Below, piece by piece: positions 1 through 7,549 of a stretch of DNA of 23,424 nt. Origin of the DNA: Citricoccus sp. WCRC_4 (GTDB taxonomy: Bacteria; Actinomycetota; Actinomycetes; Actinomycetales; Micrococcaceae). Positions within the stretch are counted from its first letter, which is position 1. Each line of letters begins with the position of its first letter. Location of the stretch: NCBI GenBank assembly GCA_026645375.1, contig JAPFFX010000378.1:1-23424 (forward strand), written 5' to 3'. Under the pieces are notes generated by a model. That model was not told the origin of the DNA, did no database searches, and worked only from the letters and a program-made list of their open reading frames with translations. The translations under genes and the position numbers were made by a program.

Positions 1-410
1 GAGGCGGCCTGCACCGGGGCCGCCGGAACCTCCGGTGCCGTGCGAGCGGCCCGCGCCCGGCGGGCCGGGCGCCCGGCCCCCTCGGCGGCGGCGCCGTAGC
101 CGACCAGCGTGGGCACGCGACCGTCGGAGCGGGCGGGGGCGGCGCCGTCGGGCCCGTCCTGGCCGGGCTCCCCCGGCAGGTCGAAGGACACGATGGGCGC
201 CCCCACGGCCACGACCGCGCCGGGTTCACCGTGCAGGGCGGTGATGGTGCCCTCGAAGGGGCTGGAGAGCTCGACGACGGCCTTGGCCGTCTCCACTTCG
301 GCGAGCACCTGGTTGACGGTGACGGAATCGCCGACCGAGACCTTCCAGTCCAGCAGTTCGGACTCCGTGAGCCCTTCGCCCAGGTCGGGCAGGTTGAAGA
401 CCTTCAGCAT
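1..410 (-). CDS. Dihydrolipoamide acyltransferase (E2) of a 2-oxoacid dehydrogenase, N-terminal part (runs off left edge)
   Basis: E2 core subunit of a branched-chain-type 2-oxoacid dehydrogenase. It carries the acyl group on a lipoyl arm and passes it to CoA in the cytoplasm. The 136 visible codons begin MLKVFNLPDLGEG and hold one biotinyl/lipoyl domain (about residues 1-78). The lipoylated lysine is K43 in the motif ETAKA. An Ala/Pro/Arg-rich linker follows and the sequence leaves the window before the E1/E3-binding and catalytic domains. The ATG at 410 lies one base after the E1 beta TGA (414-412), so the genes are translated as one unit. The missing C-terminus prevents reading substrate specificity. 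The linked Lrp-type regulator favours a bkdC-like gene over pyruvate dehydrogenase E2. Confidence 0.9.
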   Translation of the reverse strand, partial: MLKVFNLPDLGEGLTESELLDWKVSVGDSVTVNQVLAEVETAKAVVELSSPFEGTITALHGEPGAVVAVGAPIVSFDLPGEPGQDGPDGAAPARSDGRVPTLVGYGAAAEGAGRPARRARAARTAPEVPAAPVQAA

Positions 411-411
411 C

Positions 412-1464
412 TCAGCCACGCTCCGTTCCGTCGGCGGCCAGCGGCGTCGGTGGCGCGAACGGGTCGATCGAGTCCAGGGAATTGGGCCGGCCCAGGGCCC
501 GGTCCACGCCGTCCAGGATCCGGTCCAGGTCCGGGACGTGGTGGTGCTCCAGCTTGGCCGGAGGGTAGGGGATGTCGAAGCCGGTGACGCGGACCGGTGC
601 GTGCTCGAGCCAGTGGAAGCAGCGTTCGGTCACGGTGGCGGCGATCTCGGCGCCGAGGCCCCCGGTGCGGCTGGCCTCGTGGGCGATCACCAGTCGTCCG
701 GTCCGGCGCACCGAGGCCTCGATCAGCCCGTAGTCCACCGGCGAGAGCGAGCGCAGGTCGATGACGTCGATCGAGATCCCGTCGGCCGCGGCGGCGTCGG
801 CGGCCTGCAGGCAGGTCTTCACCAGGGGACCGTAGGCCACGAGGGTGACGTCCGTGCCCTCGGCGACGACGGCGGCCGGCCCCATGGGCCGCAGCGGGGC
901 CGAGAGGTCCACCGGCCCGCGGTCGTGGTAGCGGCGCTTGGGCTCGAGGTAGACCACGGGGTCGTTGCTGGCGATGGCCGCCCGGATCAGGTCGTAGCCC
1001 TCCTGCGGCGTGGACGGGGAGACCACGCGCAGCCCGGCGGTGTGCACGAAGTACGCCTCCGGGGACTCGGAATGGTGCTCGGGAGAACCGATGCCGCCGC
1101 CGAAGGGGATCCGGATGGTCACCGGCATCGGCACGGCGCCGCGGGTGCGGTAGTACGTCTTGGCGACCTGCGAGACGATCTGGTCGAACGAGGGGTAGAC
1201 GAAGCCGTCGAACTGAATCTCCACCACGGGCCGGTAACCCCGGTAGGCCAGTCCCACCGCGGTGCCCATGATCCCGGACTCGGCCAGTGGGGTGTCCACC
1301 ACGCGGTCCGGCCCGAACTCCTGCATCAGCCCGTCCGTGATGCGGAAGACGCCGCCGAGGGTGCCGATGTCCTCCCCCATCAGCACGACCTTCTCGTCCT
1401 CGGCCAGGGCGGCCCGCAGGCCCGCCGTGATGGCCTTGCCGAAGGTGGTCTCCTGTGCGCTCAT
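412..1464 (-). CDS. 2-oxoacid dehydrogenase E1 component, beta subunit
   Basis: Beta subunit of the thiamine-diphosphate-dependent E1 heterotetramer, which decarboxylates branched-chain 2-oxoacids (or pyruvate) and acylates the E2 lipoyl arm. The protein has 350 residues, normal for the family. Visible signatures are MGEDIGTLGGVF (29-40), and TPLAESGIMGTAVGLAYRG with E62 at the position of the glutamate that activates the cofactor. The C-terminal transketolase-like domain includes HEASRTGGLGAEIA. The start overlaps the E1 alpha stop as ATGA (1464-1461) and a GGAGG ribosome binding site lies about 10 bases upstream, inside the E1 alpha 3' end. Likely the bkdB-type gene. Specificity is inferred from context, not from residues. 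Confidence 0.94.
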   Translation of the reverse strand: MSAQETTFGKAITAGLRAALAEDEKVVLMGEDIGTLGGVFRITDGLMQEFGPDRVVDTPLAESGIMGTAVGLAYRGYRPVVEIQFDGFVYPSFDQIVSQVAKTYYRTRGAVPMPVTIRIPFGGGIGSPEHHSESPEAYFVHTAGLRVVSPSTPQEGYDLIRAAIASNDPVVYLEPKRRYHDRGPVDLSAPLRPMGPAAVVAEGTDVTLVAYGPLVKTCLQAADAAAADGISIDVIDLRSLSPVDYGLIEASVRRTGRLVIAHEASRTGGLGAEIAATVTERCFHWLEHAPVRVTGFDIPYPPAKLEHHHVPDLDRILDGVDRALGRPNSLDSIDPFAPPTPLAADGTERG

Positions 1465-2636
1465 CGGGTTCCCGCCTCCAGCTGCTCGCCGTCGAACTGG
1501 GCCAGGTAGAGCCGGTAGTGCTCCCGCTGGCGGGCCAGCTCATGGTGGGGTTCGGCGTAGACGTGCTCGAAGAGCGCCTCGGGACCGGGGTCGACCAGCC
1601 CCGCCAGCCCGGTCCGCAGGGCGGCGGCCATCTCGTCCGCGGCCGCCGCCGAGGCCTCGCGGACCGCCTCGATCGTCAGGGCCCCGCCCCGGGCGTCCCG
1701 GTCCGAGCCCGTCAGGGTGGCGGCCAGGTGGGCCTCGACCCGGTCGATGGGGTCCTTGGCCCGCCAGGCCTCGACCTCGTCCTTCGACCGGTAACGGGTC
1801 GGGTCGTCGGCGGTGGTGTGCGGCCCCATGCGGTAGGTGACCGCCTCGATGAAGGTGGGGCCACCGCCGTTGCGGGCCCGCTCCAGGGCACGACGGGTGG
1901 CGGCCAGCACGGCCAGCACGTCGTTGCCGTCCACGCGCATGGCCGGGATGCCGAACCCCCAGGGGCGGTCGGCGATGTGCCGCTTGGCCTGGAGGGTGAC
2001 GGGCTCCGAGATGGCCCAGTGGTTGTTCTGGCAGAAGAAGACGACCGGGACGTGGTAGCTCGCGGCGAAGACCATGGCCTCGTTGACGTCGCCCTGGCTG
2101 GTGGCACCGTCCCCGAAGTAGCTGATCGCGGCCGCCTCCGAGTGGTCCCGGCGCAGGCCCATGGCGTAGCCGACGGCGTGCAGGGACTGGGCGCCGATGA
2201 TGATCTGCTGGGCGGCGAGATTGGTCTCGGCCGGATTCCAGCCGGCGTAGGTGGAACCACGCCACAGGCGGACCAGTCCGAGCGGGTCGACGCCCCGCAG
2301 GTAGGCCACCCCGTTCTCCCGGTAGGAGGGGAACACGTAGTCCTCACGCTGCAGCGCCGCCGCGGAACCGACCTGGGAGGCCTCCTGCCCGAGCAGCGGC
2401 GGCCAGAGGGCGAGCTCGCCCTGGCGCTGCAGGTGGGTGCACTCGGTGTCCAGGCGGCGGATCACCGTCATGTCCCGGTGCAGCCCCGCCAGCATGGTCG
2501 CGGTCACGTCCTCCAGCCAGGGGTCCAGGTCGTGATCCGGACGGCGGTGGCCCTCCGGCGTCAGGACCTGGTGCAGGTCCGGTTCGGGCACGTGCGGCAT
2601 GCCGGTGGGCGGGGTGTTCAGACTGACCGTTCCCAT
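1461..2636 (-). CDS. 2-oxoacid dehydrogenase E1 component, alpha subunit
   Basis: Alpha subunit of E1, which binds thiamine diphosphate. The cofactor motif is plain: GDGATSQGD starting at residue 175 and ending with the NN of CQNN at about 204-205. The arginine-containing loop YRMGPHTTADDPTRYR, phosphorylated in mitochondrial homologues, is also present. The start at 2636 is preferred because GAGGAGG sits 4-10 bases before this ATG. An upstream in-frame start at 2663 would add nine residues but lacks a ribosome site. It is the first gene of the E1 alpha-E1 beta-E2 operon. The divergent Lrp/AsnC gene and the operator-like palindrome between them suggest amino-acid-responsive control, as for bkd operons. 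Pyruvate or another 2-oxoacid as substrate cannot be excluded. Confidence 0.92.
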   Translation of the reverse strand: MGTVSLNTPPTGMPHVPEPDLHQVLTPEGHRRPDHDLDPWLEDVTATMLAGLHRDMTVIRRLDTECTHLQRQGELALWPPLLGQEASQVGSAAALQREDYVFPSYRENGVAYLRGVDPLGLVRLWRGSTYAGWNPAETNLAAQQIIIGAQSLHAVGYAMGLRRDHSEAAAISYFGDGATSQGDVNEAMVFAASYHVPVVFFCQNNHWAISEPVTLQAKRHIADRPWGFGIPAMRVDGNDVLAVLAATRRALERARNGGGPTFIEAVTYRMGPHTTADDPTRYRSKDEVEAWRAKDPIDRVEAHLAATLTGSDRDARGGALTIEAVREASAAAADEMAAALRTGLAGLVDPGPEALFEHVYAEPHHELARQREHYRLYLAQFDGEQLEAGTR

Positions 2637-2719
2637 GGGGGTCCTCCTCGTTCGGGCCGTCACTGGGTGGGTGATGGGCCCTCGCCGTGGATGCGGCCTG
2701 GGTGTCGGCCGCGATGACT

Positions 2720-2735
2720 TGTGATGCTAGTCACA
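2720..2735. promoter_or_regulatory. Perfect TGTGA-N6-TCACA palindrome (Crp/GlxR-like operator)
   Basis: TGTGA TGCTAG TCACA is an exact match to the half-sites of Crp-family regulators, including actinobacterial GlxR/Crp proteins. It overlaps the -10 of the predicted operon promoter on the minus strand. It is centred about 40 bases upstream of the expected start of the Lrp-gene transcript, where class II activators bind. It could instead be the autoregulatory site of the adjacent Lrp/AsnC protein. Confidence 0.5.
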
Positions 2736-2752
2736 TTGAAGAGGGTGCACAA
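2724..2752 (-). promoter_or_regulatory. Candidate promoter of the 2-oxoacid dehydrogenase operon
   Basis: On the minus strand, TTGTGC (2752-2747) and TAGCAT (2729-2724) are separated by 17 bases and point at the E1 alpha gene. The -10 lies inside the TGTGA/TCACA palindrome at 2720-2735, so a protein bound there would block this promoter. The boxes are moderate matches to the sigma-70 consensus. This is inferred, not shown. Confidence 0.4.
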
Positions 2753-2754
2753 GA

Positions 2755-2760
2755 TATGAT
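2755..2760 (+). promoter_or_regulatory. Candidate -10 box (TATGAT) of the Lrp/AsnC gene
   Basis: TATGAT matches five of six consensus positions and lies about 51 bases before the GTG start. No good -35 box exists at 16-18 bases, where CACATT overlaps the palindrome. That is typical of an activator-dependent promoter. Confidence 0.4.
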
Positions 2761-2810
2761 CGGCGCAGTGGGCAACCTGCCCGCGTTTCGCCCCCGACAC
2801 CCGTGAGAAC

Positions 2811-3305
2811 GTGAGCATGATGCGCACCCTGGACACCACCGACCTGCGGATCCTGGCCGCCCTCTCCGACATGCCGGACGCCACCACCGTGGCCCTGGCC
2901 CAGTACCTGGGCCTGTCCCGCAACACGGTCCAGGCGCGACTGGCCCGGCTCACCGCCGAGGACGTGTTCCTCCCGTTCGAACGGCGGATCAGCCTGACGG
3001 CCCTGGGGCACCCGTTGACCGCGTTCGTCCAGATCCACGTGCACCAGCAGCAGCTGGCCGAGATCACGACGGCACTGACCCGGATCCCGGAGATCGTCCA
3101 GGCGCACGGCCTGACCGGGTCCGCGGACGTCCTGGCCCGGGTGGCCGCGCGCAGCGCGGAGGACCTGTTCCGGGTCCACACCCGCATCCTCGCCATCGAG
3201 GGCGTGGAGCGGGCGGACACGTCCCTGGCGATGGCCGAGCTGGTGCCGTGGCGGACCGTGCCGCTGGTCGAGTCCCTGCTCGACGGCGGCGCGGGGGACG
3301 CTTAG
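2811..3305 (+). CDS. Lrp/AsnC family transcriptional regulator
   Basis: Small DNA-binding regulator of about 164 residues, the usual Lrp/AsnC length. The N-terminus holds the winged helix-turn-helix (LDTTDLRILAAL, then LAQYLGLSRNTVQARLARL), and residues from about 65 onward form the ligand-sensing RAM domain. It is divergent from the 2-oxoacid dehydrogenase genes, the arrangement seen for BkdR-type regulators that sense branched-chain amino acids, so it probably controls that operon. The start is uncertain: GTG at 2811 and ATG at 2817 or 2820 are all in frame, with no strong ribosome site. Its TAG stop (3303-3305) interlocks with the stop codon of the convergent DivIVA-repeat gene. Confidence 0.9.
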   Translation: MSMMRTLDTTDLRILAALSDMPDATTVALAQYLGLSRNTVQARLARLTAEDVFLPFERRISLTALGHPLTAFVQIHVHQQQLAEITTALTRIPEIVQAHGLTGSADVLARVAARSAEDLFRVHTRILAIEGVERADTSLAMAELVPWRTVPLVESLLDGGAGDA

Positions 3306-3910
3306 TCCAGGACGGTCAGGACGTCGATCGAGGCGTCCAGGAAGGCGTCGACCTGGGCCTCGTCGTAGCCCTCGGCCCCCCGGGCCGCGGAGAAGACGGC
3401 GCGGCGCACCTCGTTCGCTTCCAGGGGGGCCTGCCCGTCGAACCGCGCGAGCAGGCGGCGGCACAGCGCGTCGACGCCGCCGACGTCGTAACTGGCGGCC
3501 TCCGCGCGGGACGGACGGCGGAAGCGCTCCCCGTCCGGTCGCCCCAGCCGCCCGCGGAGGATCTCCACCGACCCCTGCACCCGAGCGGACCAGGCCTCCT
3601 CGCCCTCGGAGCGGATCCGTTCCTGGCGCTCGGCCTGGGCCAGGGCGTCCTCGAGGCGGTCCAGCACGTCGTCGACCTGGTCGGCGGCGTAGCCGCCCTT
3701 GACGGCGTCGAAGGCGATCCGGCGGATGTCCGCGGACCGCAGGCCCCCGGCGCCCTCGTAGGCCACACGCGCCCGGGCCATGAACCGGTCGACCTGGCGC
3801 CGGTGGTAGCCGAACGTGTCAGGCGGGGCCACGTCGAAGGGCTGCCGGTCGGCCGAGGCCATCACCCGATGCGTGAGCCCCTGCGTGTCCTGCCGCGTGC
3901 CGTGGTCCAT
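3302..3910 (-). CDS. DivIVA-domain repeat protein (four DivIVA-like motifs)
   Basis: A 202-residue soluble protein with four copies of the short motif found at the start of DivIVA/Wag31 proteins, each with an aromatic residue six positions before a VD pair: Y35/D41 (FGYHRRQVDRFM), Y74/D80 (GYAADQVDDVL), Y141/D147 (SYDVGGVDALC) and Y182/D188 (GYDEAQVDAFL). A charged, probably helical stretch (about 85-120) separates pairs one-two from three-four. DivIVA proteins recognise curved membrane and organise polar growth and division. A role in envelope growth is inferred from family and from its position beyond cdsA, 100 bases downstream. AAGGAG ten bases before the ATG at 3910 supports this start. 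It ends tail-to-tail in the Lrp gene, sharing stop-codon bases. Confidence 0.82.
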   Translation of the reverse strand: MDHGTRQDTQGLTHRVMASADRQPFDVAPPDTFGYHRRQVDRFMARARVAYEGAGGLRSADIRRIAFDAVKGGYAADQVDDVLDRLEDALAQAERQERIRSEGEEAWSARVQGSVEILRGRLGRPDGERFRRPSRAEAASYDVGGVDALCRRLLARFDGQAPLEANEVRRAVFSAARGAEGYDEAQVDAFLDASIDVLTVLD

Positions 3911-4010
3911 CGGGGAGGCGCTCCTTCTGCGGGAAAAGTCGTGGTGCCGAGACCATCGTAGCCAGCGGGGGCGCGAGACGGTTGAGGCCGGGCCGGGTGG
4001 TCCGGCCGGG

Positions 4011-4922
4011 TCAGACGAAGGGCAGCGCGAAGACCATGTAGGCGACCGGGGCGGAGAACACGAGTGAGTCCAGCCGGTCCATGGCCCCGCCGTGCCCGGG
4101 CAGCATCGAGCCCATGTCCTTGATGTTCAGCTCACGCTTGACCATGGACTCCGCGAAGTCCCCCGCGGTGGCGGAGGCGACCGTCAGCAGGCCCAGGAGA
4201 CTGCCGACCCACCAGGGGTGGTCCAGCAGGAAATGGACCGCGAGGGTCCCGACCACCACGGACCCGGCCACCGAACCGGCGAATCCCTCCCAGGACTTCT
4301 TGGGGCTGACCTTCGGGGCCATCGGGTGCCTGCCGAACGAGGCTCCCACGATGTACCCGAACGTGTCATTGGCCACCACCATGAGCAGCATGCAGGCCAC
4401 CATGATGTTGCCCTGCTCCTGACGCAGCAGGGCGACGGCGAAGGAGAGCAGGAACGGCACCCACATCACGATGAACACGGACACCAGTACGCTCTCACCG
4501 CGTGCCGGCAGGTCCTCCGCCACGGCCCAGACCAGGATGAGCAGGACCGTGCCGAGCAGGGCCAGCACGAGCGCCTCGGCGCCTCCGGCGAAGGCGCCCA
4601 AGGGCATCGCCACGGCACCGGTCCACAGCGGGATCCGGGGTACGTCCAGGCCGCGCCGGGAGATCGCGCTGGCGGTCTCGGTGACACCCAGCAGCAGCAG
4701 GGCGACCACGAGGATGGCGAGCACGACCGGCAACCAGATCAGGCCGACGAGGGCGCCGCCCAGCAGGAGACCACCGACGGTGATGGCTGCGGGGAGGTTG
4801 CGGCCGGCCTTGGCCTTCCGGGCCTGGGCCGCCTCCAGTTCCCGCCGCTGCCGCCGGGTCTGCGGTGGTCCCCGGTCCGGGACCGGCCGCGGCCCGGCGG
4901 GAGCGGAGGGTTCGGACGTCAT
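4011..4922 (-). CDS. cdsA: Phosphatidate cytidylyltransferase
   Basis: Integral membrane enzyme that makes CDP-diacylglycerol from phosphatidate and CTP, the precursor of all phospholipids with PG, PI and cardiolipin head groups. The protein has 303 residues: a cytoplasmic basic N-terminus (about 1-40), then several hydrophobic helices. The C-terminal CDS signature is clear in KRELNIKDMGSMLPGHGG followed by AMDRLDSLVF. A further conserved segment is FGRHPMAPKVSPKKSWEGFAG. It starts 15 bases after the frr stop and is the usual downstream partner of frr in actinobacteria. Its product could feed the CDP-alcohol phosphatidyltransferase at 15754-16398. Confidence 0.96.
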   Translation of the reverse strand: MTSEPSAPAGPRPVPDRGPPQTRRQRRELEAAQARKAKAGRNLPAAITVGGLLLGGALVGLIWLPVVLAILVVALLLLGVTETASAISRRGLDVPRIPLWTGAVAMPLGAFAGGAEALVLALLGTVLLILVWAVAEDLPARGESVLVSVFIVMWVPFLLSFAVALLRQEQGNIMVACMLLMVVANDTFGYIVGASFGRHPMAPKVSPKKSWEGFAGSVAGSVVVGTLAVHFLLDHPWWVGSLLGLLTVASATAGDFAESMVKRELNIKDMGSMLPGHGGAMDRLDSLVFSAPVAYMVFALPFV

Positions 4923-4937
4923 CGGGTGCGGTGCCGC

Positions 4938-5495
4938 TCAGACCTCGAGGAGCTCGGCTTCCTTGCGCTTGGCCATGTCCTCGATGGTCTCCGTGTACTT
5001 GCGGGTCAGGGCGTCGAGCTCCTTCTCCGCGCGGCTGCCCTCGTCCTCGCCGATCTCGCCGTCCTTGACCATCCGGTCGAGGGTCTCCTTGGCCTTGCGG
5101 CGGGAGTTGCGCAGCGAGACCTTGTGCTCCTCGGCCTTGGACTTGACCAGCTTCACGTACTCCTTGCGGCGCTCCTCGGTCAGCTCCGGCATGACGACCC
5201 GGATGACCTTGCCGTCGTTGGACGGGTTGGCGCCGATCTCCGAGTCGGACAGGGCCTTCTCGATGTTCCGCAGGGCGCTGACGTCGAAGGGGGAGATCAG
5301 CAGGGTGCGGGCGTCGGTGGTGGTGAACGAGGCCAGCTGCTGCAGTGGCGTGAAGGAGCCGTAGTACTCGACCATCACCTTGGAGTACAGGCCGGGGTTG
5401 GCCCGCCCGGTGCGGACCGAGGCGAAGTCCTCGCCCGTGGCCTCGATGGTCTTCTCCATCTGCTCCTCGGCGGCCTGAAGGGTTTCCTGCGTCAC
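4938..5495 (-). CDS. frr: Ribosome recycling factor
   Basis: Releases mRNA and tRNA from the post-termination ribosome together with EF-G. The reading frame is open further upstream, but the GTG at 5495 is chosen: it gives the standard 185-residue protein (VTQETLQAAEEQMEKTIEAT) and is preceded by GAGGAG at six bases. Family features include VRTGRANPGLYSKVMVEYYG, the PFD-VSALRNIEKAL segment, and the two long helices rich in Lys/Glu at the C-terminus (EERRKEYVKLVKSKAEE and onward). It lies between pyrH (103 bases upstream) and cdsA, the conserved bacterial order. A TAGGAT box at 5533-5528 might provide an extra promoter, but no good -35 accompanies it. Confidence 0.97.
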   Translation of the reverse strand: MTQETLQAAEEQMEKTIEATGEDFASVRTGRANPGLYSKVMVEYYGSFTPLQQLASFTTTDARTLLISPFDVSALRNIEKALSDSEIGANPSNDGKVIRVVMPELTEERRKEYVKLVKSKAEEHKVSLRNSRRKAKETLDRMVKDGEIGEDEGSRAEKELDALTRKYTETIEDMAKRKEAELLEV

Positions 5496-5598
5496 GATAT
5501 CTCCTCGGTTCGGATGGTGTGGCCTCAATCCTAGGACACCGGTGGCACCGGATGGCCCGGACGAGGGAGGACGGTGGGGATGGACGAGGCGGAGGGCC

Positions 5599-6417
5599 TC
5601 AGACGGTGACGGTGGTGCCGATCCGGTCGCCCAGCAGCGCGCGGGTGACGTTGCCGTCCCCCTCCATGCCGAACACCATCATGGACAGCTTGTTGTCCTT
5701 GCACATGGTCATGGCGGTCTGGTCCATCACGCGGATGTCGTTCAGCAGCGCCTCGTCATAGGTCAGGTGCTCGTACTTCTGCGCGCCCGGGTCCTTCTTG
5801 GGGTCGGCCGTGTAGACGCCGTCCACGCCGGACTTGGCCATCAGCACCTCGTCCGCGCCGACCTCCAGGGCCCGCTGGGCGGCGACGGTGTCGGTGGAGA
5901 AGTAGGGCAGGCCCGTGCCGGCGCCGAAGATCACCACGCGGCCCTTCTGCATGTGCCGGATGGCGCGCAGCGGGATGTAGGGCTCGGCGACCTGCTCCAT
6001 GTGGATGGCGGACTGGACCCGGGTGTCCACACCGGCCTGCTCGAGGAAGTCCTGCAGGGCCAGGCAGTTCATCACGGTGCCCAGCATCCCCATGTAGTCC
6101 GCCCGGCGGCGGTCCATGCCGTTCTCCGAGAGCTCGGCCCCGCGGAAGAAGTTCCCTCCGCCGACGACGATGGCGACCTCGACCTGGCCGCGTGCGCCGG
6201 CGATCTGGTCGGCGATCCCGCGGACGGTGTCCGGGTCGACGCCGACCTTGCCGCCGCCGAAGACCTCACCGGAGAGCTTGAGCAGGACGCGGCGCTTGCC
6301 GGTCCGGCCCGGGTCCCCGTGGGTGTCGCCGGCCTGGGCCTGCTGCAGGTCCCGGGACTCGTTGAACGACGTCGCGTCACGGATGTCCGGGGTGGTGCGC
6401 TGGTCGGTGCTCTGCAT
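5599..6417 (-). CDS. pyrH: UMP kinase
   Basis: Hexameric amino-acid-kinase-family enzyme that converts UMP to UDP with ATP, essential for pyrimidine nucleotide supply. The fold begins at about residue 39 with RRVLLKLSGEVFGGG. Further motifs are VVGGGNFFRGAELS (nucleotide/UMP loop), DRRRADYMGMLGTVMN, and the C-terminal MDQTAMTMCKDN. The start at 6417 is chosen because AGGAGG lies seven bases before this ATG. It gives 272 residues, about 30 more than the classical enzyme, all in a polar N-terminal extension (MQSTDQRTTPDIRDATSFNE) that looks dispensable. The longer frame back to 6501 runs into the terminator-like hairpin after tsf and is rejected. First gene of pyrH-frr-cdsA. Confidence 0.95.
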   Translation of the reverse strand: MQSTDQRTTPDIRDATSFNESRDLQQAQAGDTHGDPGRTGKRRVLLKLSGEVFGGGKVGVDPDTVRGIADQIAGARGQVEVAIVVGGGNFFRGAELSENGMDRRRADYMGMLGTVMNCLALQDFLEQAGVDTRVQSAIHMEQVAEPYIPLRAIRHMQKGRVVIFGAGTGLPYFSTDTVAAQRALEVGADEVLMAKSGVDGVYTADPKKDPGAQKYEHLTYDEALLNDIRVMDQTAMTMCKDNKLSMMVFGMEGDGNVTRALLGDRIGTTVTV

Positions 6418-6487
6418 GTGCGGGCCTCCTGGGCTCATCGGGGCTGGCGGCTTGCGCCGACGGAATGGTGCCGGATAGGGCAGGACA

Positions 6488-6524
6488 AAGGGGGTGGCCA
6501 CCAGTGACTGGTGACCACCCCCTT
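6488..6524 (-). terminator. Hairpin terminator of the rpsB-tsf unit
   Basis: AAGGGGGTGG C CACCAGT (6488-6505) pairs with ACTGGTG A CCACCCCCTT (6507-6524), a 17-pair stem with one internal C/A mismatch and a tight apex. It lies 68 bases past the tsf stop and 70 bases before the pyrH start. On the minus strand the stem is followed by TGTCC, so the U-run is short (CCCTTTG). It may attenuate rather than fully stop transcription into pyrH. Confidence 0.7.
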
Positions 6525-6591
6525 CCAGGTCGTTCCGCGACGCGGTCGGTCCGATCCTACCGCGCGCGGTCCGTGGCAGTGTGCCGGTCGG

Positions 6592-7428
6592 TCAGTTGCC
6601 GACGCGGAACCGGGCGAAACCGGTGACGGCGGTGCCGGCCTCGGAGAGGACCTTGCCGACGGTCTGCTTCGGGTCCTTGGCGAACGGCTGGTCCACCAGC
6701 ACGATCTCCTTGAAGAAACCGGTCAGGCGACCCTCGACGATCTTGGTCAGGGCCTGCTCCGGCTTGCCCTCGGCGCGGGCGGTCTCATCGGCGATGCGAC
6801 GCTCGTTCTCGACGGTCTCGGCCGGCACGTCCTCGCGGGACAGGTAGGTGGGGGCGTAGGCGGCGGTGTGCACGGCGACGTCGTGGGCGGCGGTCTTGGC
6901 CGCGTCCGAGTCGGAGTCGACGGCCATCAGGACGCCCACCTGGGCGGGCAGGTCCTTGGACGTCTTGTGCAGGTAGGCGTCCACGAAGGAGCCCTCCACG
7001 CGGGCGATGCGGCGCACGACGACCTTCTCGCCGAGGATGGCGCCCTCGTCGGTGACGTGGTCGCCCACGGTCCGGCCGTTGTACGGCGCGGCCAGCAGCG
7101 CGTCCAGGTCGGTCGCGCCGGAGGAGACGGCGGCCTCGAGGACGACGTTGCCCAGCTCGATGAACTTCTCGTTCTTGGCCACGAAGTCGGTCTCGCAGTT
7201 GATCTCGATCATGACGCCGGCGCCGGCGGTGACGGTCGCGGCGACCAGGCCCTCGGCGGTCGCACGGCCCTCACGCTTGGTGGCCCCCTTGAGGCCCTTC
7301 ACGCGGATGATCTCCATGGCCTTCTCGGCATCGCCGTTGGCCTCGTCCAGTGCCTTCTTGACGTCCATCATCCCGGCGCCGGTGCGCTCGCGCAGGGCCT
7401 TGATGTCAGCTGCGGTGTAGTTCGCCAT
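6592..7428 (-). CDS. tsf: Elongation factor Ts
   Basis: Guanine nucleotide exchange factor for EF-Tu. The 278-residue protein begins MANYTAADIKALRERTGAGM, followed by MDVKKALDEANGDAEKA (UBA-like domain). It contains the family core TDFVAKNEKF near residue 80. C-terminal features such as the LTGFFKEIVLVDQPFAKD segment are complete. The ATG at 7428 is preceded by AAGGA about ten bases upstream. It follows rpsB by 121 bases, the universal order. A strong intercistronic hairpin in that gap may set the ratio between the two proteins. Confidence 0.97.
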   Translation of the reverse strand: MANYTAADIKALRERTGAGMMDVKKALDEANGDAEKAMEIIRVKGLKGATKREGRATAEGLVAATVTAGAGVMIEINCETDFVAKNEKFIELGNVVLEAAVSSGATDLDALLAAPYNGRTVGDHVTDEGAILGEKVVVRRIARVEGSFVDAYLHKTSKDLPAQVGVLMAVDSDSDAAKTAAHDVAVHTAAYAPTYLSREDVPAETVENERRIADETARAEGKPEQALTKIVEGRLTGFFKEIVLVDQPFAKDPKQTVGKVLSEAGTAVTGFARFRVGN

Positions 7429-7512
7429 GCGGTACCCATCCTTACCTGTTGCGGGGTTATCCCGAGTGGTGTTGTGGTGGTCTGTCGGTGGTGCCCGGGG
7501 GTCCCGGGCAGA

Positions 7513-7544
7513 CACCGGCCGGCCCCGTGTGGGACCGGCCGGTG
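7513..7544 (-). terminator. Strong intercistronic hairpin between rpsB and tsf
   Basis: CACCGGCCGG C CCC (7513-7526), loop GTGT, GGG A CCGGCCGGTG (7531-7544) forms a 13-pair GC stem with one mismatch. It begins only five bases after the rpsB stop codon on the minus strand. No U-run follows (TCTGCCCGG), so it is more likely a partial terminator or RNA-processing and stability element than a full stop, since tsf must still be expressed. Confidence 0.55.
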
Positions 7545-7549
7545 GTGGA

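Noticed and set aside
109..1509. 466-codon plus-strand open frame opposite the dehydrogenase genes
   Set aside because: Antisense shadow caused by high GC. The minus-strand genes have recognisable families, and this frame encodes Gly/Val/Asp/His/Arg-rich sequence without domains.
4092..5534. 480-codon plus-strand frame opposite cdsA and frr
   Set aside because: Spans two well-defined genes on the other strand and has shadow composition.
6418..6501. Longer N-terminus for UMP kinase
   Set aside because: It would start inside the hairpin after tsf and lacks a ribosome site, whereas AGGAGG precedes the ATG at 6417.
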